Below are positions 1-9,909 of a stretch of 64,000 nt of DNA, piece by piece (within the stretch, counting starts at the first letter, position 1; each line of letters begins with the position of its first letter). A program made the position numbers and the translations under genes. The notes under the pieces are model-generated. The model ran no database searches. It saw nothing but the letters and a program-made list of their open reading frames with translations, and was not told where the DNA came from. Where the stretch lies: contig NC_067204.1 of NCBI RefSeq assembly GCF_026262505.1, positions 1,393,265-1,457,264 on the forward strand, read 5' to 3'. The DNA is from Trichomonas vaginalis G3. Its lineage: Eukaryota > Parabasalia > Trichomonadida > Trichomonadidae.

Positions 1-1
1 T

Positions 2-400
2 AACGGTCAGATATACTGGGATGGAAATCATGACTCCATCATACAGCAGTTAGTATATTATTACAATAATACATGGCATAGAACTATAAACATGAAACCA
101 GTGGAAATGAAAAATGATATTTCAAAAGAATGGGAATATATTAGAAAGCAAATGGAAAGGTTAAATGATGTTTAAACATGAACAAATTAATTCGGGCTCA
201 TGAATTTTAAACAAGGGATAAAGTTTTAATTCATCTCGATTATGGAAAAACTGATAAATCAATGACAAAAAGAAGACGAAGATTTGACACAATAGCTGAA
301 TTTGTTTAGATATATTAACGGCAATGCATTAGTTGAAGTTGACAATAAATTAATAGAAATTCCGATTTATTTTATTACTCCATTATATTTAAATAACATT
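2..400 (+). pseudogene. Integrase C-terminal part of element A (fossil)
   Basis: The first 57 codons read out of the window edge and end in a stretch that is characteristic of the end of the retroviral-type integrase core: a tyrosine/asparagine run, then HRTI and KPVEM. The following 200 bases carry basic residues and a small beta-rich segment resembling the SH3/chromo-like C-terminal domain that follows the core in Maverick integrases, comparable with the domain at 18311-18646 in element B. The catalytic core lies to the left of the window. It is a fossil part and is not open throughout. Confidence 0.65.
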
Positions 401-424
401 TAATTTTTTTTTATTTCGTAAGAA

Positions 425-688
425 ATGAGTGACAACGAAGCAGTCAAGAGTCCGGACAATGAATATAAAAAGAAACTAAACAAAATTAAATCAAAAATAT
501 GCTATTACAAAAAGAAGCCGCAATGTGGTGGGGTTGAAAACGATAAAGAAATAATCGAAAAATTAGAAACTTACCGTTCAATCCTTAAACTGAGTGAAGC
601 AAAAATAAAAGAATTTAATAGAATAAATCAATTGATTGGAAGAGATGAATTTAATAAAGATGAATTTTTAAACTCAATCCAAATTTAA
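425..688 (+). CDS. Hypothetical lysine-rich protein, 87 aa
   Basis: An open frame of 87 codons with a clear ATG, preceded by a T-rich run and an A-rich stretch like other genes of element A. The protein is highly charged (Lys/Glu), predicted helical, with a CYYKKK segment in the middle and no membrane segment. It lies just after the integrase tail and overlaps by four bases the end of a small convergent frame (685-849). No family is recognised. Confidence 0.5.
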   Translation: MSDNEAVKSPDNEYKKKLNKIKSKICYYKKKPQCGGVENDKEIIEKLETYRSILKLSEAKIKEFNRINQLIGRDEFNKDEFLNSIQI

Positions 689-849
689 TTTTTATTCCTC
701 TTTGACAACATCTCTCTTTCCATCATTACTGCATAACCACATTTTCTCAATTTTAGTGGTTTGTTATTTTTAACATGTTCTTGCATCATTTTTATCATTT
801 CCTCCCTTGTTATGATTCGTGGTAAATTTTGAGCTTGTGGGGTATCCAT
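685..849 (-). CDS. Hypothetical small basic protein, 54 aa
   Basis: A 54-codon open frame on the minus strand with an ATG at 849, preceded upstream by an AT-rich stretch. It encodes a Met/Lys-rich helical peptide (starts MDTPQAQNLP). It is convergent with 425-688 and the two stop codons overlap. It fits the dense packing of Maverick genes, but its length alone makes it uncertain. Confidence 0.35.
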   Translation of the reverse strand: MDTPQAQNLPRIITREEMIKMMQEHVKNNKPLKLRKCGYAVMMEREMLSKRNKN

Positions 850-892
850 TTATGATAAAAATAAAAATTTAAATTATGCCGTTCTAAAGTTT

Positions 893-1400
893 GTGACAAC
901 ATGACATTTTGACAACAACATAGGAGGAAGGCAGTTATGACTTATTTTTGAAGAACTGAAGGTGCTACCATGTTACCATGTGCTACCAGGTCATTTAACT
1001 TCTCTGAAAAAGTGTGACAACATGACATTTTGACAACAACATAGGAGGAAGGCAGTTATGACTTATTTTGAAGAACTGAAGGTGCTACCATGTTACCATG
1101 TGCTACCAGGTCATTTAACTTCTCTGAAAAAGTGTGACAACATGACATTTTGACAACAACATAGGAGGAAGGCAGTTATGACTTATTTTTGAAGAACTGA
1201 AGGTGCTACCATGTTACCATGTGCTACCAGGTCATTTAACTTCTCTGAAAAAGTGTGACAACATGACATTTTGACAACAACATAGGAGGAAGGCAGTTAT
1301 GACTTATTTTGAAGAACTGAAGGTGCTACCATGTTACCATGTGCTACCAGGTCATTTAACTTCTCTGAAAAAGTGTGACAACATGACATTTTGACAACAT
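893..1400 (+). repeat. Tandem array, four units of 120-121 bp plus a partial, left flank of primase-helicase
   Basis: Units start at 893, 1014, 1134 and 1255, with a partial unit from 1375, so the spacing alternates 121/120/121/120 because of one base in a T run. Each unit begins GTGACAACATGACATTTTG and contains GGTGCTACCATG followed by a second ACCATG. Copies are nearly identical. The same sequence returns in reverse orientation at 3822-4239, so the gene at 1550-3784 is bracketed by inverted arrays. Possible roles are replication origin iterons or recombination sites; this is inference. Confidence 0.95.
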
Positions 1401-1422
1401 TTACGAAAATTTGATGCAGCCC

Positions 1423-1475
1423 AAAAATAAAGTTAGTTTTAAAATTATTTTTATTTTTTTATTCCTATATAAATG
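1423..1475 (+). promoter_or_regulatory. Promoter-like block AAAAATAAAGTTAGTTTT plus T-rich tract
   Basis: The 18-base block AAAAATAAAGTTAGTTTT is followed by a T-rich tract and TATATAAATG. The same block and spacing occur upstream of genes in element B at 23997-24046 and 25553-25602, and in weaker form at 26257-26308. Because the genes behind it are unrelated, the block is best read as an element-specific promoter. Confidence 0.6.
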
Positions 1476-1549
1476 ACAGCAACAAACAACAACAGCAACT
1501 ATATCGTTTCTGATGAAAAGTTATTGATTCATTAGTTGAGGAATTAGTT

Positions 1550-3784
1550 GTGGCAGAAACTAAAACCCTCAACGAAAGAATTGGTGAAAACATGATTGAT
1601 TTACATAACTACCTCAAACATGATGGAGGAAGAGGAAGGAAAACTGGTACAGCTTTATTAGTAAATAAAATTTCAAATTTAACGATTATAGATGTTGATA
1701 TCAATAAATCGTACAATGATGAACTTAAAGAAACAGTTAGAAAAGACATTTTATCAAAACTTTCGGATAAAGATGTTATCGTTAAAACCGCATCAGGAGG
1801 TCTTCACATTTATTGCAACACTAATTTCTTCTATGCAGTTTCGAACAGAATGATTAAATGTTATTCCTGCAATGATTATGATATTGATATAATGACTTCT
1901 ATGGATGATTCAAAACGTTCATTAGTAGTTATGGCTGATTCAAGAGTTCGAAAGAATGCATCAGAACCAATCAATACATACTCATTCATTCGTGGAAGTT
2001 ATGACTCAACATTAACCAGAACAGTGAATGATATATTAAATGATTTGAATATTAAGGTAAGAGTTGAACAGAAGAATGAAGAAATAAAGACTATCATGAA
2101 TGAAAACAAAGATGTAAACATTGACGATAAACTAGCTCAAAGCATAGTTGATGGCATCTGTGATTTTGAAGTACATAATGATGGTGGAAACATGAATTTA
2201 GAAAAAGAAGTTACATTATTCACACTGTTTCAAGCAATTAATTCGTTACCTAATCATTTAATTAATGAAGCATACGATAACGTTTATAACTTCTGCAGTT
2301 TAACTGAAAATGCAAAAAGTAATTTTGAAAAAGCACGTAGTAGATATGCACATTTAATGACTTCTCCATTTGTTTTAGTGAAGATTCTAAAACTTTATCA
2401 AAAGGAATATTATGATGAATATGTTTTACCTTTATTACGTAAGCCAAAAATAACATTTGATATCAAACTTGATGACTCGTTTTTGATAACAGATATTAGA
2501 CGCAAGGCTGAAAATCATCAGTATAAAAACAGTTCTGAAGTAATTGAGGATTTATCACGTGTAATCCGTTTTGTAGATTGTGGAAATAAATATTTCATTC
2601 AAAAGGACTATAATATCCACGACAAAATGAATCAAATATCATTCGTTCTTCAATCAAACATGAAAGAGTCACTTAAAATGATTAAATTATATAAAGAAGA
2701 AGGTAAAACCATAACAGCATGGGATGTACTACTAAATCAATTGTCTTCATTAACCGTTAAGGGTGTTTGCTTTAAATCTGATTCCCCAGATGTTTTCTCA
2801 ACGTTTCAAGGTTATAAATATAACGTTCTCGAAAAAGTAGATTACTCAAAAATTGAGATGTTTATGAATTTCATTAAAGAAGCCATATGCGATAATAACG
2901 ATGAAGTGTATAAATACCTTCTCGGCTGGATTGCATCAATGATTCAACATCCTGGAATCAAGAATGAAACAGCAATTATTTTGAAAGGACTTCAGGGAAC
3001 AGGTAAAAACAGATTCACAGACATTATTTCTGAACTTCTCGCTGGTTATTCATGTAAAAACATTACTGAAATAAGTGAGCTAACGGGTAATTTCAACTCA
3101 GTAGTTGAGAATAAAATGTTTCTTGTACTTAATGAACTCAAGAATGTTGGTGAAGATAGACTCGCAAACTTCAACGCTTTGAAATCAATTATTACGGATA
3201 ATCAAATTAGAATTAATGAAAAGAATCAACCCAGAAGAACAGCACAGAACGTTGCAAACTTCATTTTCGTAACTAACAACGTCTACCCTGTCAAAATTGA
3301 AGTTGGAGACAGAAGATACGTAGTTTTAAGGGTTAATGGTAAATTCAAGGGTCAATTTGATTACTTCAAGAATTTAATGGATTCATGCACTAAGGAATTT
3401 TATGATAACCTTTTAACATATTTTATGCAATATGACCTTTCATCATTTAATGTACGAATCATACCGATGACTGAAGCCAAACAAGATTTAATTGAATTAT
3501 CAACAAATCCTTTAGATGTATGGATAAATACACATTATGATGAATTGTGTGCAGGTATGACGTGTGAAAATGCTCTATTCTGCAAACCATCAGACATGAA
3601 AGACAAAAACTTTCAAATGAGTATTAAGGATAAATGTGATAGGAAACATAGAAGAATAGACGGTAAACAAACATGGTGTTATGTTTTGAAAGAAGAAATG
3701 AAAGGATTATATAAACAGGTTGAACCAAACGATAATGAGGATTCATTTACTGACGATGAAATACCTGTAAATGATGCTTTATAA
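1550..3784 (+). CDS. Primase-helicase (AEP-type primase plus SF3/D5-like helicase), element A
   Basis: The product would prime and unwind DNA during replication of the element. The N-terminal part has the archaeo-eukaryotic primase signature around residues 81-89 (TASGGLHIY) after a conserved DVD motif. The C-terminal third is a superfamily 3 helicase: Walker A GLQGTGKN at about residue 481, Walker B region KMFLVLNE at about 523, sensor FIFVTNN at about 571 and the DRRYVVLR arginine-finger region at about 587. The frame is open for 744 codons; the start codon is uncertain, as the first codon is GTG and the first in-frame ATG is residue 16. It is bracketed by inverted repeat arrays. Classical Polintons rely on their own DNA polymerase; primase-helicases are common in virophages and polinton-like viruses. 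Confidence 0.85.
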   Translation: MAETKTLNERIGENMIDLHNYLKHDGGRGRKTGTALLVNKISNLTIIDVDINKSYNDELKETVRKDILSKLSDKDVIVKTASGGLHIYCNTNFFYAVSNRMIKCYSCNDYDIDIMTSMDDSKRSLVVMADSRVRKNASEPINTYSFIRGSYDSTLTRTVNDILNDLNIKVRVEQKNEEIKTIMNENKDVNIDDKLAQSIVDGICDFEVHNDGGNMNLEKEVTLFTLFQAINSLPNHLINEAYDNVYNFCSLTENAKSNFEKARSRYAHLMTSPFVLVKILKLYQKEYYDEYVLPLLRKPKITFDIKLDDSFLITDIRRKAENHQYKNSSEVIEDLSRVIRFVDCGNKYFIQKDYNIHDKMNQISFVLQSNMKESLKMIKLYKEEGKTITAWDVLLNQLSSLTVKGVCFKSDSPDVFSTFQGYKYNVLEKVDYSKIEMFMNFIKEAICDNNDEVYKYLLGWIASMIQHPGIKNETAIILKGLQGTGKNRFTDIISELLAGYSCKNITEISELTGNFNSVVENKMFLVLNELKNVGEDRLANFNALKSIITDNQIRINEKNQPRRTAQNVANFIFVTNNVYPVKIEVGDRRYVVLRVNGKFKGQFDYFKNLMDSCTKEFYDNLLTYFMQYDLSSFNVRIIPMTEAKQDLIELSTNPLDVWINTHYDELCAGMTCENALFCKPSDMKDKNFQMSIKDKCDRKHRRIDGKQTWCYVLKEEMKGLYKQVEPNDNEDSFTDDEIPVNDAL

Positions 3785-3821
3785 AGTATGATTGGAATTT
3801 ATTTTTGCATTAATCCTCCTG

Positions 3822-4239
3822 TGTTGTTGTCAAAATGTCATGAGTTAAATGACCTGGTAACATGGTAGCACCTTCAGTTCTTCAAAAATAAGTCATAACT
3901 GCCTTCCTCCTATGTTGTTGTCAAAATGTCATGTTGTCACACTTTTTCAGAGAAGTTAAATGACCTGGTAGCACATGGTAACATGGTAGCACCTTCAGTT
4001 CTTCAAAAATAAGTCATTATTGAATAACCTATGTTGTTGTCAAAATGTCATGAGTTAAATGACCTGGTAACATGGTAGCACCTTCAGTTCTTCAAAAATA
4101 AGTCATAACTGCCTTCCTCCTATGTTGTTGTCAAAATGTCATGTTGTCACACTTTTTCAGAGAAGTTAAATGACCTGGTAGCACATGGTAACATGGTAGC
4201 ACCTTCAGTTCTTCAAAAATAAGTCATTATTGAATAACC
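3822..4239 (-). repeat. Inverted counterpart of the 120 bp array, right flank of primase-helicase
   Basis: Two higher-order units of 210 bp (starting 3822 and 4032). Each holds one shortened and one full copy of the 120 bp unit found at 893-1400, in reverse orientation. The two 210 bp units are nearly identical, so they duplicated recently and separately from the left array. Confidence 0.95.
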
Positions 4240-4369
4240 CGTAAACATTAACGTAAACATTTATTTCTGCAGTTCATTCATTACTTCATTACCTAATTAA
4301 TTACAAACATAAAATATATTTAGTTCATTCAATGAACGCGGTAAGCCTGCAAAGTAGGCTCAAGCACAT

Positions 4370-5938
4370 TCAATAAATGCGGTACCATGCGAATACAGTC
4401 ATAAATGGTGGCATATAATCTTCACCCGAGCCTGTTGGATTTGTTGTAAATGTATGTGTATGATTTCCTCCTGTTTCAGTTGGTCGAAAAGTCTTTTTTG
4501 CTGAATGGTTATAATCTGGAGATAAAACATCATTGCCAGCTTTATAGTCTGAGTTGTATAATGGATGGTCTCTTAATGAGTGACTATGGTCACCAGAAAA
4601 GTTTGTCGTTCCTGTATGAGTGTGCGGTGGAAGGTTTGCTTCAGTAATTTTCTTCGAACCTCCTGTTTCCTTTGAAGAGTTTGCACAATACAAAAACCTG
4701 TCAACTATTTGTTCCCATGCACCAACACCAAACATTACTTGAGGACCTCTTGCATCCATAGATGTATAAATAGAACCCACTGGGTTCATTAAATCAAACA
4801 TATGAGACATTATAGGATTGTCTCTTTTGAACTTAAAATATAGTGCAACTATTTCAGGTTTCTTCTGGTTTGTGTCAGAATATTTTTTATAATATAATCT
4901 TATGTTTTCAGGGTAGGTAAAATCTTGACTATAATATTTATTTCTGTCATCTATATAATAATATACTATTCTCGTTTTTTCTATTGCATTATATCTTTTA
5001 TATCTATAATAATCTAAATATAATGTTTGCTTTTGTTCATCTGCATGTAGTGTTCCTTCGTCATCTACATAGTCATAATAATATGGTGCTGGAGCTGGGT
5101 CAGGCAATGTCATATCTGCCATTTCATAAACTCTTAAATATTTCTTTTGTTCGTCTCCATATAAGTTTAAGTAACAGTTGTTGTCTAATGGAACTTTAAC
5201 TTGTGTGTCATCATTCTTTTTATAACTTACATACATTCCATTGTTATTTTTCGGAATGAGTTTCCACCGTATACCATTTTTTAAGGAGTGTACAAACTGC
5301 CATCTAAAATATTTATTTTCTTCATTGACAGAAAAGTCACCAACAATAGTTTCAATATTTTTTGTTCCTATCAAACTTTGGTATATTTCGTTAACATATT
5401 CCTTATCTGCCTTCTTCTCTAACTCATCGTTAACATATTCCTTATCCGCTTTAAGGTCTAAACATCCTGAAACCCATCCTGTATCGGCTTTAGTTTTTAA
5501 AATCTTTGATGTCCATTCATGATACCATTCAACCCTTTCTTTAATTTCATTATCTTTTTCATCAACATAAACCAAATTTGCCTTCTTCATTATGTCGTTT
5601 AGGAAACCTTCTATGAATTCCTCATTTAAATTAAATCTTCCAATCTTCAAAACTTTAGGAAATGCATTTAATGCGTAATGTCTCTGTTCTTCTGGTGAAA
5701 TTGATGTTATATCATCCGTTATACCTTTAATTTTAGAATTCATAAATAAAATTTCTTTTATATTTGATATCACTGCACCACCCTTGCAAACGAATTCGAA
5801 ATGGTCATTTTTCAATACTATCTCCAAATCTCCATATTTCAACCTTTGCGTTTGTTCTGCCGTCTTTGAATTATATGCATATGTGGCGTATGTAATGGTC
5901 TGTGCCTTAAGTTGTTGTGGTTGCTGTTGTTTAATCAT
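4370..5938 (-). CDS. Phage tail-collar/fibre-like protein, element A
   Basis: A fully open 522-codon gene. The middle has repeated ADKEYVNDELEKKADKEYV-type segments (about residues 150-190), typical of trimeric fibre shafts. The last 140 residues match the phage tail-collar pattern: NPVGSIYTSMD, then GAWEQIVDRFLY, two histidine clusters (PPHTHTG and GNHTHTF) and the terminal MPPFMTVFAWYRIY. Such proteins form receptor-binding tips in phages and occur in large DNA viruses. Here it is presumably a particle surface fibre. Its homologue in element B is at 16905-18314, and some DNA blocks are far more alike than the rest. It starts at ATG 5938 behind an AT-rich stretch. Confidence 0.85.
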   Translation of the reverse strand: MIKQQQPQQLKAQTITYATYAYNSKTAEQTQRLKYGDLEIVLKNDHFEFVCKGGAVISNIKEILFMNSKIKGITDDITSISPEEQRHYALNAFPKVLKIGRFNLNEEFIEGFLNDIMKKANLVYVDEKDNEIKERVEWYHEWTSKILKTKADTGWVSGCLDLKADKEYVNDELEKKADKEYVNEIYQSLIGTKNIETIVGDFSVNEENKYFRWQFVHSLKNGIRWKLIPKNNNGMYVSYKKNDDTQVKVPLDNNCYLNLYGDEQKKYLRVYEMADMTLPDPAPAPYYYDYVDDEGTLHADEQKQTLYLDYYRYKRYNAIEKTRIVYYYIDDRNKYYSQDFTYPENIRLYYKKYSDTNQKKPEIVALYFKFKRDNPIMSHMFDLMNPVGSIYTSMDARGPQVMFGVGAWEQIVDRFLYCANSSKETGGSKKITEANLPPHTHTGTTNFSGDHSHSLRDHPLYNSDYKAGNDVLSPDYNHSAKKTFRPTETGGNHTHTFTTNPTGSGEDYMPPFMTVFAWYRIY

Positions 5939-5962
5939 TTATTATGATTTAAAAATAAATAT

Positions 5963-6672
5963 TTAATCCGTTATCTCATCAGCTATTTTTTCTATTTGAA
6001 ATTGCCATAATATTTCATTCATGAATTCTAAATCACAATCAAATAGGTCAGTTATTCTAAATTTAATATTTGATAAATCTTTTGAATGAAGAATAAATGA
6101 ATTCCCAGATAATTGAAACGGATATGATAAAGAAAATGTGTTTAAGTTGATGGATAAAATGTTTTGTATTGATGGGTAAGAGTTAGGGTCTAATGTTTTG
6201 ATGTGAAAATCTCATTGGGGTATTAACTTTATCACATTTGATTAAAATGAAATTGGAACCAGTGTCAGAATACAAAACATCCCCAACATCTTTTTCAAAA
6301 TTTAATATCCCCAACAATGAACGAAGATGAGGAGTACAAAATTTAATTTTCAGCGGAAATTTAATAAGGTTATTTATTTCATCAAGTTCAAAAAGTTTAT
6401 CGGGTTTTGATTTAAAATTTTTTTCATACCATACGATAAATGATTCATTTAAATAACTTAAAATCGTGTTAATATCCATTTCGTTATCACATTATTTATA
6501 TACATATCATACGTTTTTTCAAGGTCATCTTTAATAAATGATATATAATCTGAAGGGTCTAAAAGAATGGATTAAATTTACCACTCACAGAAACGAGAGT
6601 AACATTATAAATTCCGCTAACTGTTAAATTTAATTCACAGTTATTATTCGAAATAATATTGATAATTGACAT
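5963..6672 (-). pseudogene. Fossil gene of element A, possible penton-like protein
   Basis: Minus-strand coding sequence that is not open throughout (about two breaks). Its last part, with ITD, LEFMNEI and WQFQIE, has the beta-strand pattern seen at the end of penton (single jelly-roll) proteins of polinton-like viruses, and resembles the ends of the proteins at 16038-16886 and 30689-31475. The assignment is tentative. It lies next to the fibre gene, as expected for a structural gene. Confidence 0.35.
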
Positions 6673-6818
6673 TTTTATTACGATTAAAAAATATGGTAAA
6701 GCGTTATTTCCAGTGATAAATAAAACTAGAATAAGATTACCTCAAGAATTCATAAAATTCAACGAATAAGAAATTCATTCATGTTATAAATTTTAGTGTT
6801 TTCAGAAAATATGAGTCA

Positions 6819-7166
6819 ATGTCATATTCATCATCGGGTTATATTTCACTTCATTCAAATTTAGTTCAATCAAACCCATATAATGACCATTTCATAAGAT
6901 TTTCAGATGGTATTAAAAATGTAATTGATAGATTAAAATATGAACAGATTGACAATATCGAATTTTTGGAATTTTGGTTTAAATATCCCGATGGAAAAAA
7001 GATTGAAGTTAAAGATAAAGCTGATACTATAACAAAAACAATTACAATGACCGATCCAGATAGTGGGAAACAAAAAGAAATAAAACAAACGATAGAAACT
7101 GGTGAAAGGTCAATTATTATTGATTATGATTCAAAAGGATTATTATTCGATAATGTTAATGCTTGA
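6819..7166 (+). CDS. Hypothetical protein, 115 aa
   Basis: Open frame of 115 codons on the strand opposite to its structural-gene neighbours. The product is soluble, with a polar N-terminus, a helix with EFLEFWF, and a Lys/Thr-rich strand region in the second half. The start is ambiguous: an upstream out-of-frame ATG lies close by. No family is recognised. A short open but ATG-less stretch (6670-6768) precedes it. Confidence 0.45.
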   Translation: MSYSSSGYISLHSNLVQSNPYNDHFIRFSDGIKNVIDRLKYEQIDNIEFLEFWFKYPDGKKIEVKDKADTITKTITMTDPDSGKQKEIKQTIETGERSIIIDYDSKGLLFDNVNA

Positions 7167-7494
7167 ATATTAAATAGCCTTAACAAAGAATTTTTCAAGT
7201 GATATTTTATATTCATCAACTATTTTATTATAAATATCATTAATAATGTTAAATGAAGTTCAGTTGTTGTTTCCGTTCTTTGATATCTTAATTGTGCTAA
7301 TATCCTTTATAGGATTTATTTTTGCAACTGTTCCGCAGCATGAAACCTCATCAATCTATGAAAAAATTGAATCTTAACGTCTGAATCTTGAACATCACAA
7401 AGAATGGCGATAATTGTGAATTAATGATTCATAAGGTAAAAATAATAACCGGATTGGTCAATTAAATTTATTATTGAATCATAATTATTAGTTA
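7167..7494. other. Stretch without an assignable gene
   Basis: AT-rich sequence with only short open pieces on the minus strand. These look like worn coding sequence, but no motif can be named. No repeat or hairpin stands out. Confidence 0.4.
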
Positions 7495-7869
7495 TTATAT
7501 CACGGTAAATTTCATTAATTCAGAATTAATGTCTACTTTATATGGCGCATTGCGACTGGAATCGTAGATTCCTGGGTTCTCGATGTTTGATGAAAGGGTG
7601 GGGGTATGTTGGATAAGTGGGAATTTCAACGGGTTCTTTACCGGGTTTAGATAAAATGATTGGGTCTCCATCTTCTTTATTTTGCTCCTCCTCCTTTTCG
7701 GTAAGTCACGAGTTAATAAATTTGGTTGAGTTGCTGACCTTGTTAATTCGGGGCTAACATTAACTTTAACATTTTGAATAATTCGTGATTTATCATCATT
7801 TACGTTATAACCAACCGTAATCTCTGCTTTTGCGTTAGTGTTCTTTTGACTAGTGAAACGTCTTCTCAT
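7495..7869 (-). CDS. Hypothetical basic protein, 124 aa
   Basis: Open frame with ATG at 7869 preceded by a long T-rich tract. The first 70 residues are Arg/Lys-rich (starts MRRRFTSQK; later KRRRSKIKK). The rest is Pro/Asn-rich with low complexity. Charge and size would suit a DNA-condensing core protein of a particle, but there is no homologue I recognise, so function is open. Confidence 0.5.
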   Translation of the reverse strand: MRRRFTSQKNTNAKAEITVGYNVNDDKSRIIQNVKVNVSPELTRSATQPNLLTRDLPKRRRSKIKKMETQSFYLNPVKNPLKFPLIQHTPTLSSNIENPGIYDSSRNAPYKVDINSELMKFTVI

Positions 7870-8050
7870 TTATAATTGAATAAAAAAAAGAAAAATATAT
7901 TTAAAGTTTTATTTAGTTGTTATGGTAATATCCCAAGGTTCATCATTGTTTGCTTATACTTTCTTTGTAACTGCACCAATTATGTTATTGATATTGCTTT
8001 GAGTTTCTTCCAGTCTTATTTTATCATTTACAATATCTTTAATCATTTCA
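7870..8050. other. Intergenic AT-rich stretch
   Basis: Contains the T-rich promoter-like tract of the 7495-7869 gene and worn minus-strand sequence behind the next gene. Nothing else is seen. Confidence 0.3.
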
Positions 8051-8853
8051 TTACATGCATTCTTTAAAACCATCTGATTTTTCTAATTTACGTCTATCAC
8101 TTTCTTTAATTAAATCAAAGTTATAACCTTGTTGAGAATAAAGTGGTTTCTTTATCAATTCCTTGAACGCTTCTGAAAGTGAAGATGAAGAAATTCTTGC
8201 CACTTGAATTGGTTTAAATTCTGCTTTCATTGCTTCTTTCTGTTCATTGAACACTGGATCGAATAAAGCAACTTTAAAGAATTTCTTAGCTGGAATTTCA
8301 GGTCTAATATTTGCATATTGACCATCAAACTGGTTAGAATATCGTGGTAATCCATCCGGTCCCTCTTCAACAGCATTTAATTCTTCATTGAAATAAGAAT
8401 ATGGATTATAACGGTATGAATTAATTGGACCATTTTCACCTTCTCCAATGTATTGTTTAACAGCTTTTCCATTTTCATCAAATTTCATAGGATAACGTTC
8501 ATTATATGCTTTACGTTTAGGATAATCAGTTATAGTTAATTATACCCATTTATGACTTTAATATTACCTTGACCATCAGTAACAAAGACTTCATTTATTC
8601 CATCAGGCTTTCCATTTGGTCCTGTAATGTCTGCTTCATGTGCTTTCCCAATTTGGTCCATGACGTTTGGCATATTCTTGAGCTTCTGTAATGTTAAAAC
8701 GTTTCTCATTTGTTTAACATCTTTTGAAGACCGGCAACAATGTGGACTAATTCTTTCATTCCATCTGGACTTTTCATAGTTCTATTATATGGACCCTTTT
8801 TGTTTGTCCCTTGTTTTAATGGAACCTGTAGAAGATTTGCTATTTTCTGTCAT
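8051..8853 (-). pseudogene. Fossil hypothetical gene of element A
   Basis: Minus-strand coding region of about 270 codons starting at ATG 8853 behind an AT-rich stretch; it is broken in about two or three places. The largest open part (8051-8488) is rich in Tyr, Pro and Asn and has a segment with YRYNPYSYF. It sits between the packaging ATPase and other late-type genes, so a structural or assembly role is plausible but not shown. Confidence 0.4.
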
Positions 8854-8931
8854 GTTTAATTATAAATAAAAAATAAAAATTAATTATAAAAAGTTAATCA
8901 AATTTAACACCTCCTTTATTTAAATCAACTA

Positions 8932-9719
8932 TTATTTTCCATGTTCACCTAATTGTTGATATTGTGTGTAAAGTTCATTAATGCTCATTGGTAAATTCAC
9001 TTGATAAAGCATAACGTTCAACTGTTGACGACTAAACCCACTGAAAATGAAAAGTGTTGATAGATTTGATTTAATGTTTGTGCTTAATGCTTTGAAGTAT
9101 TGAACAGCCATAAAGAATGAACACTGAATGTGTCGACATTGAGTTAATAACTGATTAAAATATGATTTCTCATTTGTTATTAGTTTTGATTTCACGGCAT
9201 CATCTAGAAAAATTAGTGAATGCAAAAATTCTTTATCAAAATTTGAAATAGAAAGTGTTTCAAATAATTCATCCCGTTGTTTATCAATAATTTTATCCTC
9301 TAATCCTTGCTTCTTGATTGTATTATATAATTCTTTATACATTAAAAAGTTTTTTAAATAATCTTCTGCTTCTTCTTGTGATAAATAAATAATTGGAATT
9401 TTGATTAAATGCTTTAAAGATTCAAATGTATCATCTGAAGGTGAACCTGAACGGTTGATATAAATTAACACATGTGAATGGGGGAAGTGTTAGCAATAAT
9501 GATAATTTGTTTTAATATCGTTAATGTTTTACCTTTATTTTGTTTACCAATTGCTGCAGTGATTGAATTTAAGTAACATTCAGAATATGGAATTTTCATT
9601 AATTTTTCCTTAGATAGAGCATTTCTATTATCACTCAATGCTTCATTAATCATATCATCTACGTATGTATTATATACTCCTGCTAATTCTTCATAAGGGG
9701 TGGATGAATTTAAATCCAT
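8932..9719 (-). pseudogene. Packaging ATPase, A32/FtsK-HerA type (fossil), element A
   Basis: The region encodes the signatures of the poxvirus A32-like ATPase that pumps DNA into capsids in Mavericks, virophages and NCLDVs: Walker A AIGKQNKGKT in the N-terminal part, Walker B SLIFLDDA, and downstream the conserved RHIQCSFFMAVQ segment and FSGFSRQQL. It starts at ATG 9719. The reading frame carries about one break. It is followed on the same strand, upstream in coordinates, by the other structural genes. Its counterpart in element B is at 27578-28451. Confidence 0.8.
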
Positions 9720-9743
9720 TTAATCAAAAATAAATTTATAATT

Positions 9744-9906
9744 TTAAACATTTCTATTCATCAATATTTCATCATATGAACTTCTATACTGTGGTGGTGT
9801 ACCTGTTGGATGATATTTCAAACCTTCGTCCGGTGTCCATGTCCAATACGTAGTCCTAGTAAACCAAACCTGAGGAGGATTTGTCACCTTTGAACAGTAA
9901 GTGTCA
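9744..9906 (-). other. Short unassigned open stretch
   Basis: About 54 codons open on the minus strand without an ATG, rich in Trp, Pro and Tyr (PPQVWFT, WTWTPDEG). The composition is unlike random AT-rich DNA, so it is probably real coding sequence, but it cannot be assigned to a gene. Confidence 0.3.
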
Positions 9907-9909
9907 TTT

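Noticed and set aside
893-1400. CRISPR array
   Set aside because: Direct repeats are contiguous 120 bp units without unique spacers, and the host is eukaryotic.
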